The notes beneath the pieces are model-generated. The model saw only the letters and a list, made by a program, of their open reading frames with translations. It did not search any database and had not been told where the DNA came from. DNA of 64,000 nt from Symbiodinium natans (Eukaryota; Sar; Dinophyceae; Suessiales; Symbiodiniaceae). Location: contig CAJNDS010002515.1 of assembly GCA_905221605.1 (NCBI GenBank), forward strand, positions 203,988 to 267,987, read 5' to 3'. Every line of letters begins with the position of its first letter. Position 1 is the first letter of the stretch. The translations under genes were made by a program, and so were the position numbers. Positions 1-10,783 of the stretch are shown in pieces.

Positions 1-295
1 GACCTGAGAATGCACAGAAGCAAGCAACCTCTTGCAAACAGCCACACAAAGCGTCATCATACTCTTTGATACCAAGCATCCTGGTTTCCACAGCCGCTGC
101 CTACAGTGTCACAGCTCAGAGCCACAAAGGCTGGAAAACCACTCATGCAACCCAAAGGCTGACAGTGTAGCGTCAACCGTCGTTGTGTTTGTGGGACTCG
201 CATCCAGTGAAGCCAATGCTGGTCTCAAATCTGCGCCTGCAACCTTAGTGGTCAAGCCGTGAGAATTGGGGAGATTGGGGAGCCCAACCCATCTT

Positions 296-3200
296 TCAAC
301 AAATCATGACAAATCCCATCTGCGACTCGGCTACTGCAAGGAATTGCCCAGTATCCGAGCATGCCACGACTGGTCGAGCACGTGTACAAATCCCACAAGG
401 GACCCACGTGCCGCCGCCTGAATCTCGATCAAAGACGGCGCAATGTGTGGCCTTTTTGCCAGTCCTTTGCACACGCCAGAAATCGGCAGCACACAGCACT
501 GAGCGTAGCTCTCATGTGTTCTTGTGGGCTTGACAAGGCTCCGTTGTGACCGAAAACCCACTGCCACCCAACGGCAGCCACGCGCTGCCGCCAATAGCTG
601 AGGAGTTTCGTTGTTGAAGAACCACCTAGAACAATCTAACACAGCAAGCACACAAAGGGCACAGCAAGCACACAGCAAGCATCAAGCAAACAGAGGTGGA
701 TGCAAAGGCCCGCATGGCCCGCAAACCTGCGCACAAGTGCTCCGGACTCGGCGTTCACTAGCCCAACCTCGGATGCAATGATGTGGCCCGGCACATGTGA
801 AGACAGACACTTGTCACATTTGCAGGGCAACCTTCCGCACCATATGCACCATACTCCGCCATTCCGAGAAACGGACTTGGTCTGGGTAAGTGCCACGACA
901 AGCATGCAGGAATCCAGCCAACAAAGGGCGGGAATGCTCGAACTAAGCGGCACCTCTTTCGCACGCCACAGCCTCAAAAGAGGGAAACATGAGAAACGTG
1001 TGGGCCCAGGCAGTACGTACGAGAAGAAAAGAAGAAATAAGCGAAACCCACAATGAACCCAGAGACCCACAGCTGGCATCCGAGCAGCTCCTGCGTATCC
1101 AAGCTCCACACTGAAAGAGTGCTTGAGTGCTCTGACCATCTTTGTGCTCGGCGCTTGTGGGATCCAACGAGACCTGAGAGGCCCACAAGTGCAAAACACT
1201 CATTGACGACTGCCACACTGTGTGAAACACCTTCCGCGCTGGCGGTTTCGATGGAGTTGCTGGCAAGCTGACCTGCATCTGCAACGTGCGCCAAATTCTT
1301 GCCAACATGTGCACTAAAAATGAAAGTTGGCAGCTCATCACTTCAGGCTGCATGGACAGGCCCGGCGCGATGTGCCTGTTCCATCGCCCCTTTCGCAGCC
1401 CACAGCCAGCAACGTGTTGTCCGGAGAAGCTGCAGCGCACAGCACGCGGCTGTTGCCAAGTTCCAGCGTTTGTAAGTCAACATTCGGAGGCTGCAAGCGA
1501 AGCAGAACCTTTCCAACCCAGGGAGTGTGGGGGCGCACAACCAAAACATCAACAGCACAAACCATCCGTTGCAAGAAAGCCACGCGCTTGAAGTTCAGCA
1601 TCTTGCTGACCTCATCCTTGCTCCGAGGCAGCTGAAGCTGGAGCGGCTTCCCAGCAGCAGATGGGTCCAGTGACCGCCAACCAGAGAGTAGCCAGCCTGC
1701 GACAAGATCCAAAACATTCCAAAACCACTTCAACCCTCAATGCTTGCCCCGCCGGCGCTTGCTCTGATTTTCATGTGTAAGGACTGTTGGTCGGCCGGCT
1801 GCCGGGAGTCGGGTGCACTTTCTGGTAACGTCTGAAACGGTGCTTGTTAAAGGTAGCATGTCGCAGTGAGATCTTGGCATAATTTGTTGTTCTGCACTTG
1901 CCGGCCCCTTGGACCTGCTATTTCGCACAATACGCGAACGGATGGCACACTGAGTAAGGAACGGGCACGCGCTTTGGCTCTGGCTTCGGCACATGAAGCG
2001 CGTAAGCGCCACCCTATCGCTGACTTGAGCTTCTGTCTTTGCGGATAAGCAGAGCCCCTGCAGGCCTGAGGATCCACGTACGCCCAGCTGGTGCGCCAAG
2101 CCTCCTTCCTGAACTGCAAGCACCTGCACAAGCCAATCTGCACAAGCCAATCTGCACCAACTGTTGACATGTGCTGACTTCCTCTCAAGGAACTGAGCAG
2201 AGCGAGCGGCAAAGAAAACTGATCGGCCAAACCGGCGACCACACCTTGACCTGCGTCCGAGAAAACGCCTTCGGTACAGTCGCCGGCCTGAGCTTCCCTG
2301 GCCTGCGTATTTCAGTAACATTTCGGCACAGTTGCCCGCCTGAACCTCCTCTGCTAACTTGCTGAACCTCCCTGGCTTGCTGCCGCACTTGGCCGCCTCA
2401 GCATTTCTGGCCTGCTTGTTCCAATCGCATTCTGGTACAATTGCCCGCCCCTTTTGTCCTGGATGTTGTGCTGCCTCAGAGCGGTACTGCCTGCTGTCTT
2501 GAGCCATCGCTTCACATGATGCATACCATTAGGAGAAAAAATGCACAGGCTATAAAGAAAGAGCGAAAATAGGCGAAGTACTGCAATCCTGAAACCTTTA
2601 AACAGGGGAAACCTGTACTTGAGCCAACATGGACGGCTTGTCATCAAAGGCATTTAGATGGCAAGTGTACTGAACACGATTCAAGTCCCTCCAACCGACA
2701 AGCATGGCCTGCAAACTCTCGTTATCCACAGTGAAGGATATATCCTGGCCTCAGGTCACACTGTGCAGGTGGCGCGTTGTGCCGCCATGGTCTCCGCCAA
2801 GACACCTGTAAATCATGCTCATCCTGCTGCAGACAAGTGGGCTGGGACTTTCGTCCCAATAGATAACATCAATCGGCTGCGACTTGATGCCACCCACATC
2901 TCGACGAGGTGTTGACGGACTCGATTGGCCTTGAAGCGACAACCTTTCAACGAAGCTGTTGCTGCCTGTGGCTGGTGCCTTCGAGTCCCCACAGAAGAAC
3001 TCGCCGATCTGCTGCAAGTATCAAATGTTCTGAACCAGCTCCTTCCCAGCACCGCAGCAAACTTGGCAGGTCTTGTCATTGGTTCTGTCCTGCCGCTGGC
3101 GAAGAAATAAAGTGGCCAATACTATGCATCTCCATTCGCGGCAGAACTAGGCGACACTCTTCAAGCAGCGTATCAGCCTTGGTGCAGAAGATGCCCCTCT

Positions 3201-4066
3201 CTATGTTCTGAATACTTCTGAAAAATGCTGAGGGTGCCTGTCAATGCCTGAAGCAGGTCCCACTGCACTGGTTCGGACTTTTTGCTTTGTCAAGGAGCAT
3301 CGAACACAACAACCATTGTGCACAAGGGCCCTGCTGAAGCCGCAGCGATTCGGAAGCCGCGGTTGCAAAAACAAAGCGAGCGGAGGCTCCACTCTCGCCG
3401 AATGGGTGCCATCAGTTCGCCTTGCATGGGCACCAAGGCTTACTTTGAAAGGTGGCAAACGGCTGACCAGCGCCTACAGAACAATTGGGACCAGCAGAGT
3501 GGACGCTCCAAATCGTGATGCAGCAGCTCTCGACTCCTTTGGAACCTTGGCTTCTTTGCGATCATCAACTTGCAGTTCTTTGCGATCATCAACTGGCAGC
3601 AAGAAAGGAACGCAAGGAGATGCATCGTGGGGGCGGTTTTGCCGGTCACGCAGACCCTGGAGACGGCTGTCTGTGCCTGAAGGGCAAGTCTTGTGACGGT
3701 GTGGCCCAGATATGTAAGATCTGCAAAGGCAATGAATACTCTGCATGCGCAACCAAAGGTAACTGAATTCACCCCATACACAGCAACTCATTACTTTGGA
3801 GGCACCAAGGGTCCACCTCCCGATGCCACAGCAAAGCAGCCACCACCTGGTCCCCAGCACACCTCTACCAGTGCCTCCTGCATAGACAAAGACCATACGG
3901 ACTTTGCAGTGTGGCCCTCAGGGCAGCACGGAAAAAAAAAAAAAACACCGAAAAACATCATGTTTTCTCTGCAACACGGCCACTGGCCGGAGAGCACTGA
4001 GTCAGGCACCTCGCCCGCTTTGGGGTCAACATCATAAAGCGCCACAGTACCACTGCTGTCCTTACT
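296..4066 (-). CDS. Putative WD40-repeat protein gene (multi-exon, partial)
   Basis: Read on the minus strand, several short open segments have WD40 beta-propeller character: DSSGTVALYDVDPKAGEV near 4,065-4,010, HLILAADRRVLLWGLEG at about 3,027-2,977, RVLCAAASPDNTLLAVGCE near 1,450-1,390, NAESGALVRRFAGHAG near 760-711, and VACSDTGQFLAVAES near 375-325. They lie in the same order and orientation, separated by sequence with stops, as expected for exons and introns. WD40 proteins are scaffolds for protein complexes; nothing here identifies the partner or pathway. Exon limits, start and stop were not resolved, and the gene may continue past either end. A decayed copy is possible, but segments in three frames with conserved blade spacing favour an intron-containing gene. 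Confidence 0.5.
3552..3599 (+). repeat. 24-bp tandem duplication
   Basis: Two adjacent copies of a unit beginning TTCTTTGCGATCATCAACT, differing at one base near the end, inside the presumed intronic part of the minus-strand WD40 gene. Confidence 0.8.
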
Positions 4067-5926
4067 GACTTACTGAGCCATGTCTGTACTGCTGCTAGTT
4101 GCAGTGCCTGGAAACTGGCACCAAGAAACCCCAGCCAGCAGCAAAGGGTAGTTGGGACCAGGTCTGGCAGCCAAGCACGAAGCTCTGGAATCCTGCCCCA
4201 AATCACAAAGGCTGCCACACCACCAACATCCACCAGCACTGGCCTTTGGAAGGATTGGCTCCAAATAGGTTGCGGGTAAGGACGGCAAGCACCTGCACAG
4301 CAGAGGAACTGCACCTATTAAAACTCCAAAGCCCTGTCTCTTCATCCAACATCAGTCAAAATACGAGGGCGTGAATGTAAACGCATGCTCCTCTCATGCG
4401 CGTGTTGCTCGTGCGTGCGCCTCCGCTGCAACTCCACCAACTTCTCTTCGTCTGTACTGTTGACTGCTTGGGCGGCCTGTTTCCAGCACTGTGATGCCCG
4501 AATCCCTCACATCAGTCGCTCAGGTGCTTGGGCCTGCTGGCGAGAATAGGAAAAATCCGGGCGCTGCCATAGGGGCAGGAGAGCTTCATCTGAACCTCCA
4601 CAGTTTCCAAAGAAGGCTCTTACTGCGCCGCATCGCAAAAATTAAAGTCGAACTCAAAGCTACATCAACAAAGCACGTCCGGAGAAACCCTTCCCAGCAC
4701 CCAAAGCCTGCATCCTCATCTGGCAAAACCGGCACGCTTCGAGAACAGCACATGGCAGCAAATGGCACTGCCAGCCATGGCTTCGCCAGCCATGGCTCCG
4801 CAGCTCAAGGCTAGGAATGCCGCATGCGACGTCGATGGGTTCAAAGTGTGTTGCCGAAGCACCGATGCGCCAAGTCTGCTTGCAACATGTCAAGAAAGTG
4901 TTCCTCGATACATCCTGATACATGATTCTTCGTGTCCATGCTGGATCACCCACATGCCTCTTGCGCAACGCAACAACGCAGCATTCAGCACACTCCAGCA
5001 AGATCAAGCCTGAGCCCTTTCCAGACCAGGAAACATTCACCTCAGGGCAGCTTTGCCTGCGCTGGCAGTGTCCAGGTGCCGTTGTTCTGCTCCTTCAAAA
5101 CTCATTTTTTGCACTTCTTTGATTCGCAAGTCACTCACGCTTCAGCTCCTGACTCACGCCACTATGTTGCGACAGGCGCCGCTTTAAGATACATGTCAGA
5201 ACAGGTTGCCCATTCCTTGCGGGTTGAGCAGTGGTTGAGCCGTTCAATTCGAATGTCACACTATTGAATTGGAACTACGATCCAACAGATCTTGCCCAAA
5301 ACAGTGAGTCACGCGCTGGTCTCGCTTACAAGCTTGAAGATTGAGACGGTCAGCACCTTCGTTTGGTCTCTGTTGTCTCTGTTGTACAATCGTTCTCTCA
5401 GATGCGGCCAGAACTGTGAGGCACAGGCCAGGTGGCTTCTCCAGACGCAGCCTGCAGAAATTGCAGAATGGAAATCCGCCTCTTGGCCGCCGGCCTCGCG
5501 CCTGTCATCCAGGCCAGCATCCATCCAAGCAAGCCGTTGAGGCTTCAAGCCCTGGCCTGGGGCCTCCAACCTACGAGCGTGAGTTTGCGGTTGCGAGGTA
5601 GGGGCGGTAGCGAATCTCACGAAAAGGCAATGTGCAACAGTGCAAATTCATTCGATCTTGAGAAGCAGGCTGGATCTCTGCCAGTGGGCCCATCTGACTG
5701 TTGATGTATGTGTTGCGTAGGAGGAGCTCCTTCGATTTTTCCTAGATATTCCAGGTATCTGCTTACTCGATTGTTTCTACATTCAGTGGTCCACAATCAA
5801 GCGAACTCCGCGCTGAAGCCTCGCACTCCCAGCTGCTCAAATTGCAATCATTCCAATCCGAACCTCGGCAGGTTGAACCAATAAGCGCAACTTGTGTGCA
5901 TGGCACACACAGCTCGTATACATCCC
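4067..5926. other. Unassigned region upstream of the WD40 exons
   Basis: Several ORFs of 80-130 codons lie on both strands, but none shows a domain I recognise. Minus-strand segments at about 4,314-3,990 and 5,040-4,660 could be further exons of the WD40 gene because they are on the same strand and adjacent. Short duplications of GCCAGCCATGGCT occur near 4,775-4,800. No promoter or splice signal is clear. Confidence 0.3.
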
Positions 5927-6461
5927 AGGAACTGTTTTCGGCAACGGCTTGTTTGTGGTTTACGCCTTCGAGCAACACCACACTCATTGCACATTCCAGA
6001 GGCTGTTTTCGGTAACGGCTTTGTTTGGGGTTTGTGCCTTTCAACCAACACCATAGTCGTGGCACATTCCAGGGACTGTTTTCAGAAACGGCTTTGTTTG
6101 TGGGTTGCGCCCTTGCGCAAAACCGCACGTTCCAGGATTGTTTCGGGAACGGCTTTGTATGGGGCTTGCGCCCTTGAGCAACACAATAGTCATACTGCTT
6201 TCGGTAACGGATTTGTTTGGGGTTTGCGCCTTTGAGCAACACCACCGTCATGGCACATTCCAGAGGCTGTTTTCGGTAGCGGCCTTGTTTGGGGTTTGCG
6301 CCTTTGAGCGACACCACCATCATTGGCACATTCCAGGGACTGTTTTCGGTAACGGCTTTCGTTGCGGTTTGCGTTTTTGAGCAACATTGCAATCATGGCA
6401 CATTCCAGGGGCTGCTTTCGGTGACGGCTTTGTTTGCGGTTTGTGCCTTGGTAAAAACAAG
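5927..6461. repeat. Tandem satellite, about 72-bp unit, about 8 copies
   Basis: Eight diverged units begin with a TGTTTTCGGTAACGGCTTTG core and end with GGCACATTCCAG. Starts are near 5,927, 5,998, 6,071, 6,134, 6,199, 6,263, 6,336 and 6,408. Full units are about 71-73 bp and two central units are shortened to about 63-65 bp. Because 72 is divisible by three, the minus strand stays open for over 200 codons and reads a repeated motif like LKGANPKQ...YRKQ. I treat that frame as a by-product of the repeat, not as a gene. Confidence 0.9.
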
Positions 6462-7560
6462 AAGCAAGGGCGGTTGTGCCCCATTTGCAAGCAGACTACT
6501 TGCATGAGTGGGCCCCGCGGCGCTCCGTTTCGCAATTTGGGTTGAAGCCACACGGGACCACCATGCCAGACCCCCCGCAAAAAAGAACCCAACAAAATCA
6601 ACAAATACATAAAACCTAAAGTTCAGGCACTCCGTGATTTAGCCCTTGGAAGAGAAGTCGCATAAGTCAAGTTATGTTCATTGCCATGCAGAAATTGCGA
6701 TGTAAATCAAGGCCATGGTTTATTAGCATCAAATAACTTTTCACACACCACATATATTGCCTTGTAATCAGGAAGAGAATGCAGACCGATGCGCAAAAAT
6801 AGGTTTTCTGAAGGTCTAAGCATCTTTTTCTTCGGCTAGCTATATTCATGGAAGTACAATAAGAAATGGCTTGCAACTGAAAGAAAAAAACGATCTCGTC
6901 TATGAAGGAGAAGCACTTATCAGGCTATTGAACAGATATGAGTAATCGTTTTCACAAATTCAAAACTTACCTGCACATTCCAAGAATCTAAACCGTCGGG
7001 AAGATAGGAAGGTCCACCCGAAGTAAAAAAACGGCAATAGGAAATAGGTCAAGCATGATTTTGAAGTTGTATTGTGTGAATGGCCGGAAATATTGGAAGA
7101 GAATGAAGGACAGGTAATCACGGGGACACCGATGCGGAAAACATCATCCGGGGCCAGCTGCTAGTTCGTGTAGGTTGTTGGGGCTATCTATATCATTGAA
7201 CTGACCTCTGACCATGCTAGTCCAGCATACAACTTGTAGAGAGCGAGTTTCTTATCGAAGCTTGTCACAGGACATCCATTTTCTTTTGGAAATAGCAACT
7301 AGCACTTGAAATACACTAGTGCTACATAACTTATGGACATATGCAGTAAACATGCTGGCGCAGCGTATTGGAAACAATGCTGTCTAATCCTGCAAATGCA
7401 TGACTGAGTCGTTGCGGAGGGGAAAGCGTTTTCCTTGTATGTCTTGTTTTGGCTTGCTAGCATCGAGGCGCTGGGGTTGAGAAGCGCTTGGGCCATGTGC
7501 ACGAGTACGCAAACCTTCAAGCCTTCCAGTAATTGAAGACAGGAAAGGGAATAGGCTGAA
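6462..7560. other. No gene recognised
   Basis: Moderately AT-rich sequence with only short ORFs. No repeat, RNA gene or coding signature was seen. Confidence 0.5.
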
Positions 7561-7679
7561 TGGACTACGGGGGCCTTTCCGACATAGCGTGCTGGAAGCA
7601 ACAAGAGCAGCTCAGGGCGCTGCTGAAAGACTGCTTTGACTGGCTCATCAATCGCCTGCCGAAGAAACACGGCAGGAAC

Positions 7680-8047
7680 CGTTTACCTTGTTCCTGCTGC
7701 CGTTGCAAGCGCATACGGGCGCACCGCTCAAAACCCAGGAGCTGCTGAAGAAAGGCGGGTTTGAGTTCCAAATCTGACGAAGGCCAGGATGTGATGCAGA
7801 CGTGCCACAAGCCTCCAAGACATGATCAACATGTCGCGCCTGGCCGCCTTGAGCTCAGAAACTCCATCGTCTTGCGAAGTCCCCATGCATACTTCTTCAT
7901 CATGTAGCAGGCCATGATCTGAGACCCCACAGTACATCGCAAAATAAGTCTTTCACTGCCAAGCCATTTTCTGGGCATCATGCGCAACAGGACCGAGACC
8001 TGATTTGACATACCCCAACTCATAGAGTCAACTTCCATGAGCAACAA
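7680..8047 (-). pseudogene. Dual-specificity phosphatase-like fragment, catalytic site lost
   Basis: The minus-strand frame from 8,047 reads LILRCTVGSQIMACYMMKKY and then a helix ending EFLSSRRPGA. This has the layout of the dual-specificity phosphatase active-site loop and following helices, where the family normally has HC-x5-R-S, then an AYLM-type helix and a RRP turn. Here the His is Arg, and the P-loop Arg position after Cys is occupied by Ile. A second minus frame at 7,810-7,680 continues with KPAFLQQLLGFERCARM, resembling the family's C-terminal helix, so at least one frameshift separates the two. Loss of the catalytic Arg plus the frameshift suggests a pseudogene, possibly a retrocopy because the parts are contiguous. 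A splice junction between two exons is the alternative. Confidence 0.45.
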
Positions 8048-8724
8048 GACATATCAGAAAAAACATGCGCAGTCCAACTTTGTGGCGTTGGCCGGCGCAT
8101 GTTGTGGCATGTACTGAGCTACGTGCTGTCCACGGACGCTATGGATCAGCACGCTTTCTGCTGCCTGGCATGCGGGACGCACAATTTTTTTGATCACCCG
8201 TGTCCGCTCGAGCCTCCAAGGCTTGCTCAACGAAATGGAAGGTTTCGTTTGCAACCACATCACCTTGCAAGAGCTGCGAGGACATGTCCAACCTGTACCG
8301 AATAATGTTGCTCTGCTTTTAGTATATGAATCTATTATCACAGGTGTCGAAACATTTACTCTGCCACATCAGTTTTTTGGGGGGTGACCGCTATTATCCC
8401 AATTTTGTTCCGACATTTTTTCTTTAAGGGCTTGTGTTTAGGATTAAATATAGTCAAGTAAAGGCTTACATGGCTTACGCAACAAGCTTACGCAGAAAGG
8501 CTTGAAGCTCGAGGCCCTGAATTCTTTTCGCGTATCGTTTTCCCAGGGCCGCGCGCGCAGTTTGGGTGGCAACAACGCCAGCAGCCCTGCTCTGCCGGGG
8601 TACGCATATCCGTTGGCGTGATGCGCCAGGGAATCCCGAATTATGGGTCTTTTTTTTTCCCCTCCTTTTTCCGCCAGTTCCGCCATCCTGAGCGAACGAG
8701 CTACGGACCAGGAGCCCTACGACT
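8048..8724. other. Spacer upstream of LINE A
   Basis: Short ORFs on both strands, none recognised. A T-rich run lies at 8,648-8,663. The 5' end of LINE A may lie within the last 100-300 bases, but no boundary or target-site duplication was identified. Confidence 0.3.
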
Positions 8725-8952
8725 TTGGCGCCTACTTGTGTCATCAAGGGCGCATGGGCAGAGAGCGAATCCCCCGCGTGCCCGATCTGTTTTTGCAACG
8801 TCGGGGATGGGGACGAACCTGTTTGGATTTGGCCGTGCCCGTGTCAGATGAGGATTCACCTGAATTGCGCTGTTCAGCTGCGGTTGAGCAACAATCACCC
8901 ATGTTGTCCGCATTGTCGACGCGGGTGGCCCCAGCGCAGACTTGCAACTTGA
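8725..8952 (+). CDS. RING/RINGv-like zinc finger segment of LINE A
   Basis: The frame contains CPICFC, about 13 residues later CPC, then H-x2-C and CCPHC: C-x2-C...C-x-C-x4-H-x2-C...C-x2-C. This is close to the C4HC3 RINGv/PHD layout. RINGv domains act as ubiquitin E3 ligases or protein-interaction modules in known families; here the function is only inferred from the ligand pattern. The next segment (from 8,942) overlaps in another frame, so the two were probably one reading frame before a frameshift. It is assigned to LINE A because the downstream Cys-rich segments and endonuclease share strand and spacing. An unrelated host gene fragment is the alternative. Confidence 0.5.
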   Translation: MAPTCVIKGAWAESESPACPICFCNVGDGDEPVWIWPCPCQMRIHLNCAVQLRLSNNHPCCPHCRRGWPQRRLAT

Positions 8953-9550
8953 GAGTGCGTGCCACGCCAATGGTGTTGAAATCACTCGCAACTGGCAACG
9001 AGGACCCTCCCAGGCAGCTGCTTTTGAAGAGCCCGCTATGCCAATTGAGCCAAATGACCTTGTTTTGTTGTGTTGTGAACGCCTTCTTACTGTCGACATT
9101 GCTGCAAGGAGTCGCCGCATGGAATGGGCTCCAGAGCAGGTATATGAGACTGTTGGGCATGGATGCCGTAGGGTTGTAGCCTGGGTTGGTGATTGGGTTT
9201 GCAATTGCTGCGGCCGCACGTTTAGCCAGAACGATGGCATGTTACGAATGCTCCGTGATGGACATGCGTGTGGCATGGGCGTGGGTTGCCGGCTGAGCAT
9301 TGACTTCCAACAAGGCGTGTTTACCTGGATGTGCGGGGAATCTGGGTCTTTGATTTCGCTGCCAAGTGGTGCTGCTGGAGGGGGCGCCGAGACCCTGCAG
9401 AACTCCATTGCGCGTGGTCAACCTGAGGATGTTGATTCGTTGGGTTTTCTCGCTGCTTTGCCGCCGCTTGCAAATGACGAGTCGACGAACTCATTCTTGT
9501 ACTGTCCTGTGCTGCTGCATGCGGCAAACTTGCTACGTCCTCATGCCGTT
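8942..9550 (+). CDS. LINE A ORF1 segment with Cys/His cluster
   Basis: Open frame following the RING-like finger. A likely zinc-binding stretch reads WVCNCCGRTFSQNDG followed by a DGHACGMG loop (residues about 86-112). The rest is not recognisable. The frame runs into the AT-rich island at about 9,548 and its last roughly 40 codons are island sequence, so the natural C-terminus is lost or displaced downstream to 9,960. Confidence 0.45.
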
Positions 9551-9943
9551 ATTAAATTTACACGTTCATACACTTTATTTCGTTTATTCGCACGCGTGAC
9601 ACATGAAATATATTTTATTGCGTGCGCACCAATATTAATATTAAAACCTGTGAAGATAATAAGAAAGTGTACGAAATGAATTAATTTTCTGAATAAATGA
9701 AATGCTGGACGAAAAAGAGTAATAATATTGTATCCTCGTAATAATAGAGAATGGTACCATTAATATTAATACTAATAAAAGACCAATAAATATAATACTA
9801 TTAACGGCCCCCATTATTACTATTATAATATACTATTTGGGGGGCCTTTACAATATTAATATTACAAATTAGCTCTTTTATGCGGGCCCCTTTTAACTTA
9901 TAATATGCCCGCATTAAAGTGAATAAAAGACCAAAAGAAGGGA
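9548..9943. other. AT-rich island with GC-clamped hairpins inside LINE A
   Basis: About 395 bases of very AT-rich DNA interrupt GC-richer LINE coding sequence. Three short GC-rich inverted repeats enclose AT loops: CGCACGC/GCGTGCG (9,589-9,595 and 9,620-9,626), GGCCCCC/GGGGGCC (9,806-9,812 and 9,840-9,846) and TGCGGGC/GCCCGCA (9,881-9,887 and 9,907-9,913). ATTAATATTA motifs recur. Composition and hairpins differ from everything around. An organellar (mitochondrial) insertion is one explanation, since dinoflagellate mtDNA is AT-rich and rich in inverted repeats; a small hairpin mobile element is another. No clear target-site duplication was found. Confidence 0.6.
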
Positions 9944-9959
9944 AGCATGGAGTCGAGCG

Positions 9960-10330
9960 GTGCCTTGGTTTGCTGACGTGTGTCAACATTTGGCTGCGCA
10001 TACAGTCAGCCTTACTTTCATTGCACAGGCGTATGCAGAGTTGTTGCAAAACTCATGCCAGCATGATGTCGCTATGGTTCAACATTTCCATCAGACTGGC
10101 GATGCTGCGGCGGTTCATCTGTTGCAGGAGCTCAGTGCAGGTCAGCAAGACGTTGATGCAACGTTAGGGCTGATCATTCCGGCTGTCATGAGCAGTGATG
10201 GTCATGTCCCAAATCAGTTGCAAGATTTCTTGCTGCAAGTGTTTGGCGGGTATAGGCTGGCATCGAATTTGGATGCTGCAGCGACACATTTCAGAAATAC
10301 CGGCAGCTGGCAAGAATGTTGCGGTTCAGC
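9960..10330 (+). CDS. LINE A ORF1 segment, helical, unknown
   Basis: Open, protein-like frame directly after the AT-rich island, reading VPWFADVCQHLAAHT... and later LQELSAGQQDVDATLG. It is alanine- and glutamine-rich and likely helical, without a recognised domain. Coding sense is lost near 10,330, where the downstream frame (from 10,316) takes over, indicating a frameshift. Its position suggests continuation of the ORF broken by the island. Confidence 0.4.
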
Positions 10331-10783
10331 CAGGATGTTGCGGTTGAAGCTGCGGGTGAACAGTCGCGTCAGCAGCATCCTTCGGCTCGCACTGCCTCTG
10401 AGCCGCCGCCTGCTGTACGCAACGTCGGTGCCCCAGTTGACGCGGTTGATTCATCCTCTCTCGTCACCATTGAGGCTTTGCACCCACATGCTTGCTCACG
10501 CCATAATTCTGCTCGATTCGGCGCGCAACGACGTTGTTCTCTCTGCAACGCACGTATACCGCGTGAGACCCGCTTTTTTCGGTGTTCGCATTCATGTCGT
10601 TTTGTGGCTTGCCAATCCTGCTTTCGGATTCCCACCCTAGCGGTGGAACCAGCCGACGATGCTCCCCCAAGGGTCCTTGAGCCTGGTGGTGGTGACGCGG
10701 GTGCATCTACGCATGTAGCGCCCCAATTAACTCATTTCACACGGTCTCACGGGATGCATATGTGCAACGTGTGCAATCTATGA
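10316..10783 (+). CDS. LINE A ORF1 segment with treble-clef-like Cys cluster
   Basis: Contains CSLCNARIPRETRFFRCSHSC followed after four residues by CQSC, a C-x2-C...C-x3-C...C-x2-C arrangement typical of small zinc-binding folds (residues about 74-102), preceded by a low-complexity Ala/Pro region. It overlaps the previous and next frames, consistent with decay of a single longer ORF. No specific family was recognised. Confidence 0.4.
   Translation: MLRFSQDVAVEAAGEQSRQQHPSARTASEPPPAVRNVGAPVDAVDSSSLVTIEALHPHACSRHNSARFGAQRRCSLCNARIPRETRFFRCSHSCRFVACQSCFRIPTLAVEPADDAPPRVLEPGGGDAGASTHVAPQLTHFTRSHGMHMCNVCNL

Noticed and set aside
3931-3943. Poly(A) run as the 3' end of a plus-strand retroelement or retrogene
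   Set aside because: No coding or repeat sequence upstream on that strand and no target duplication; the run lies in the presumed intron of the WD40 gene.
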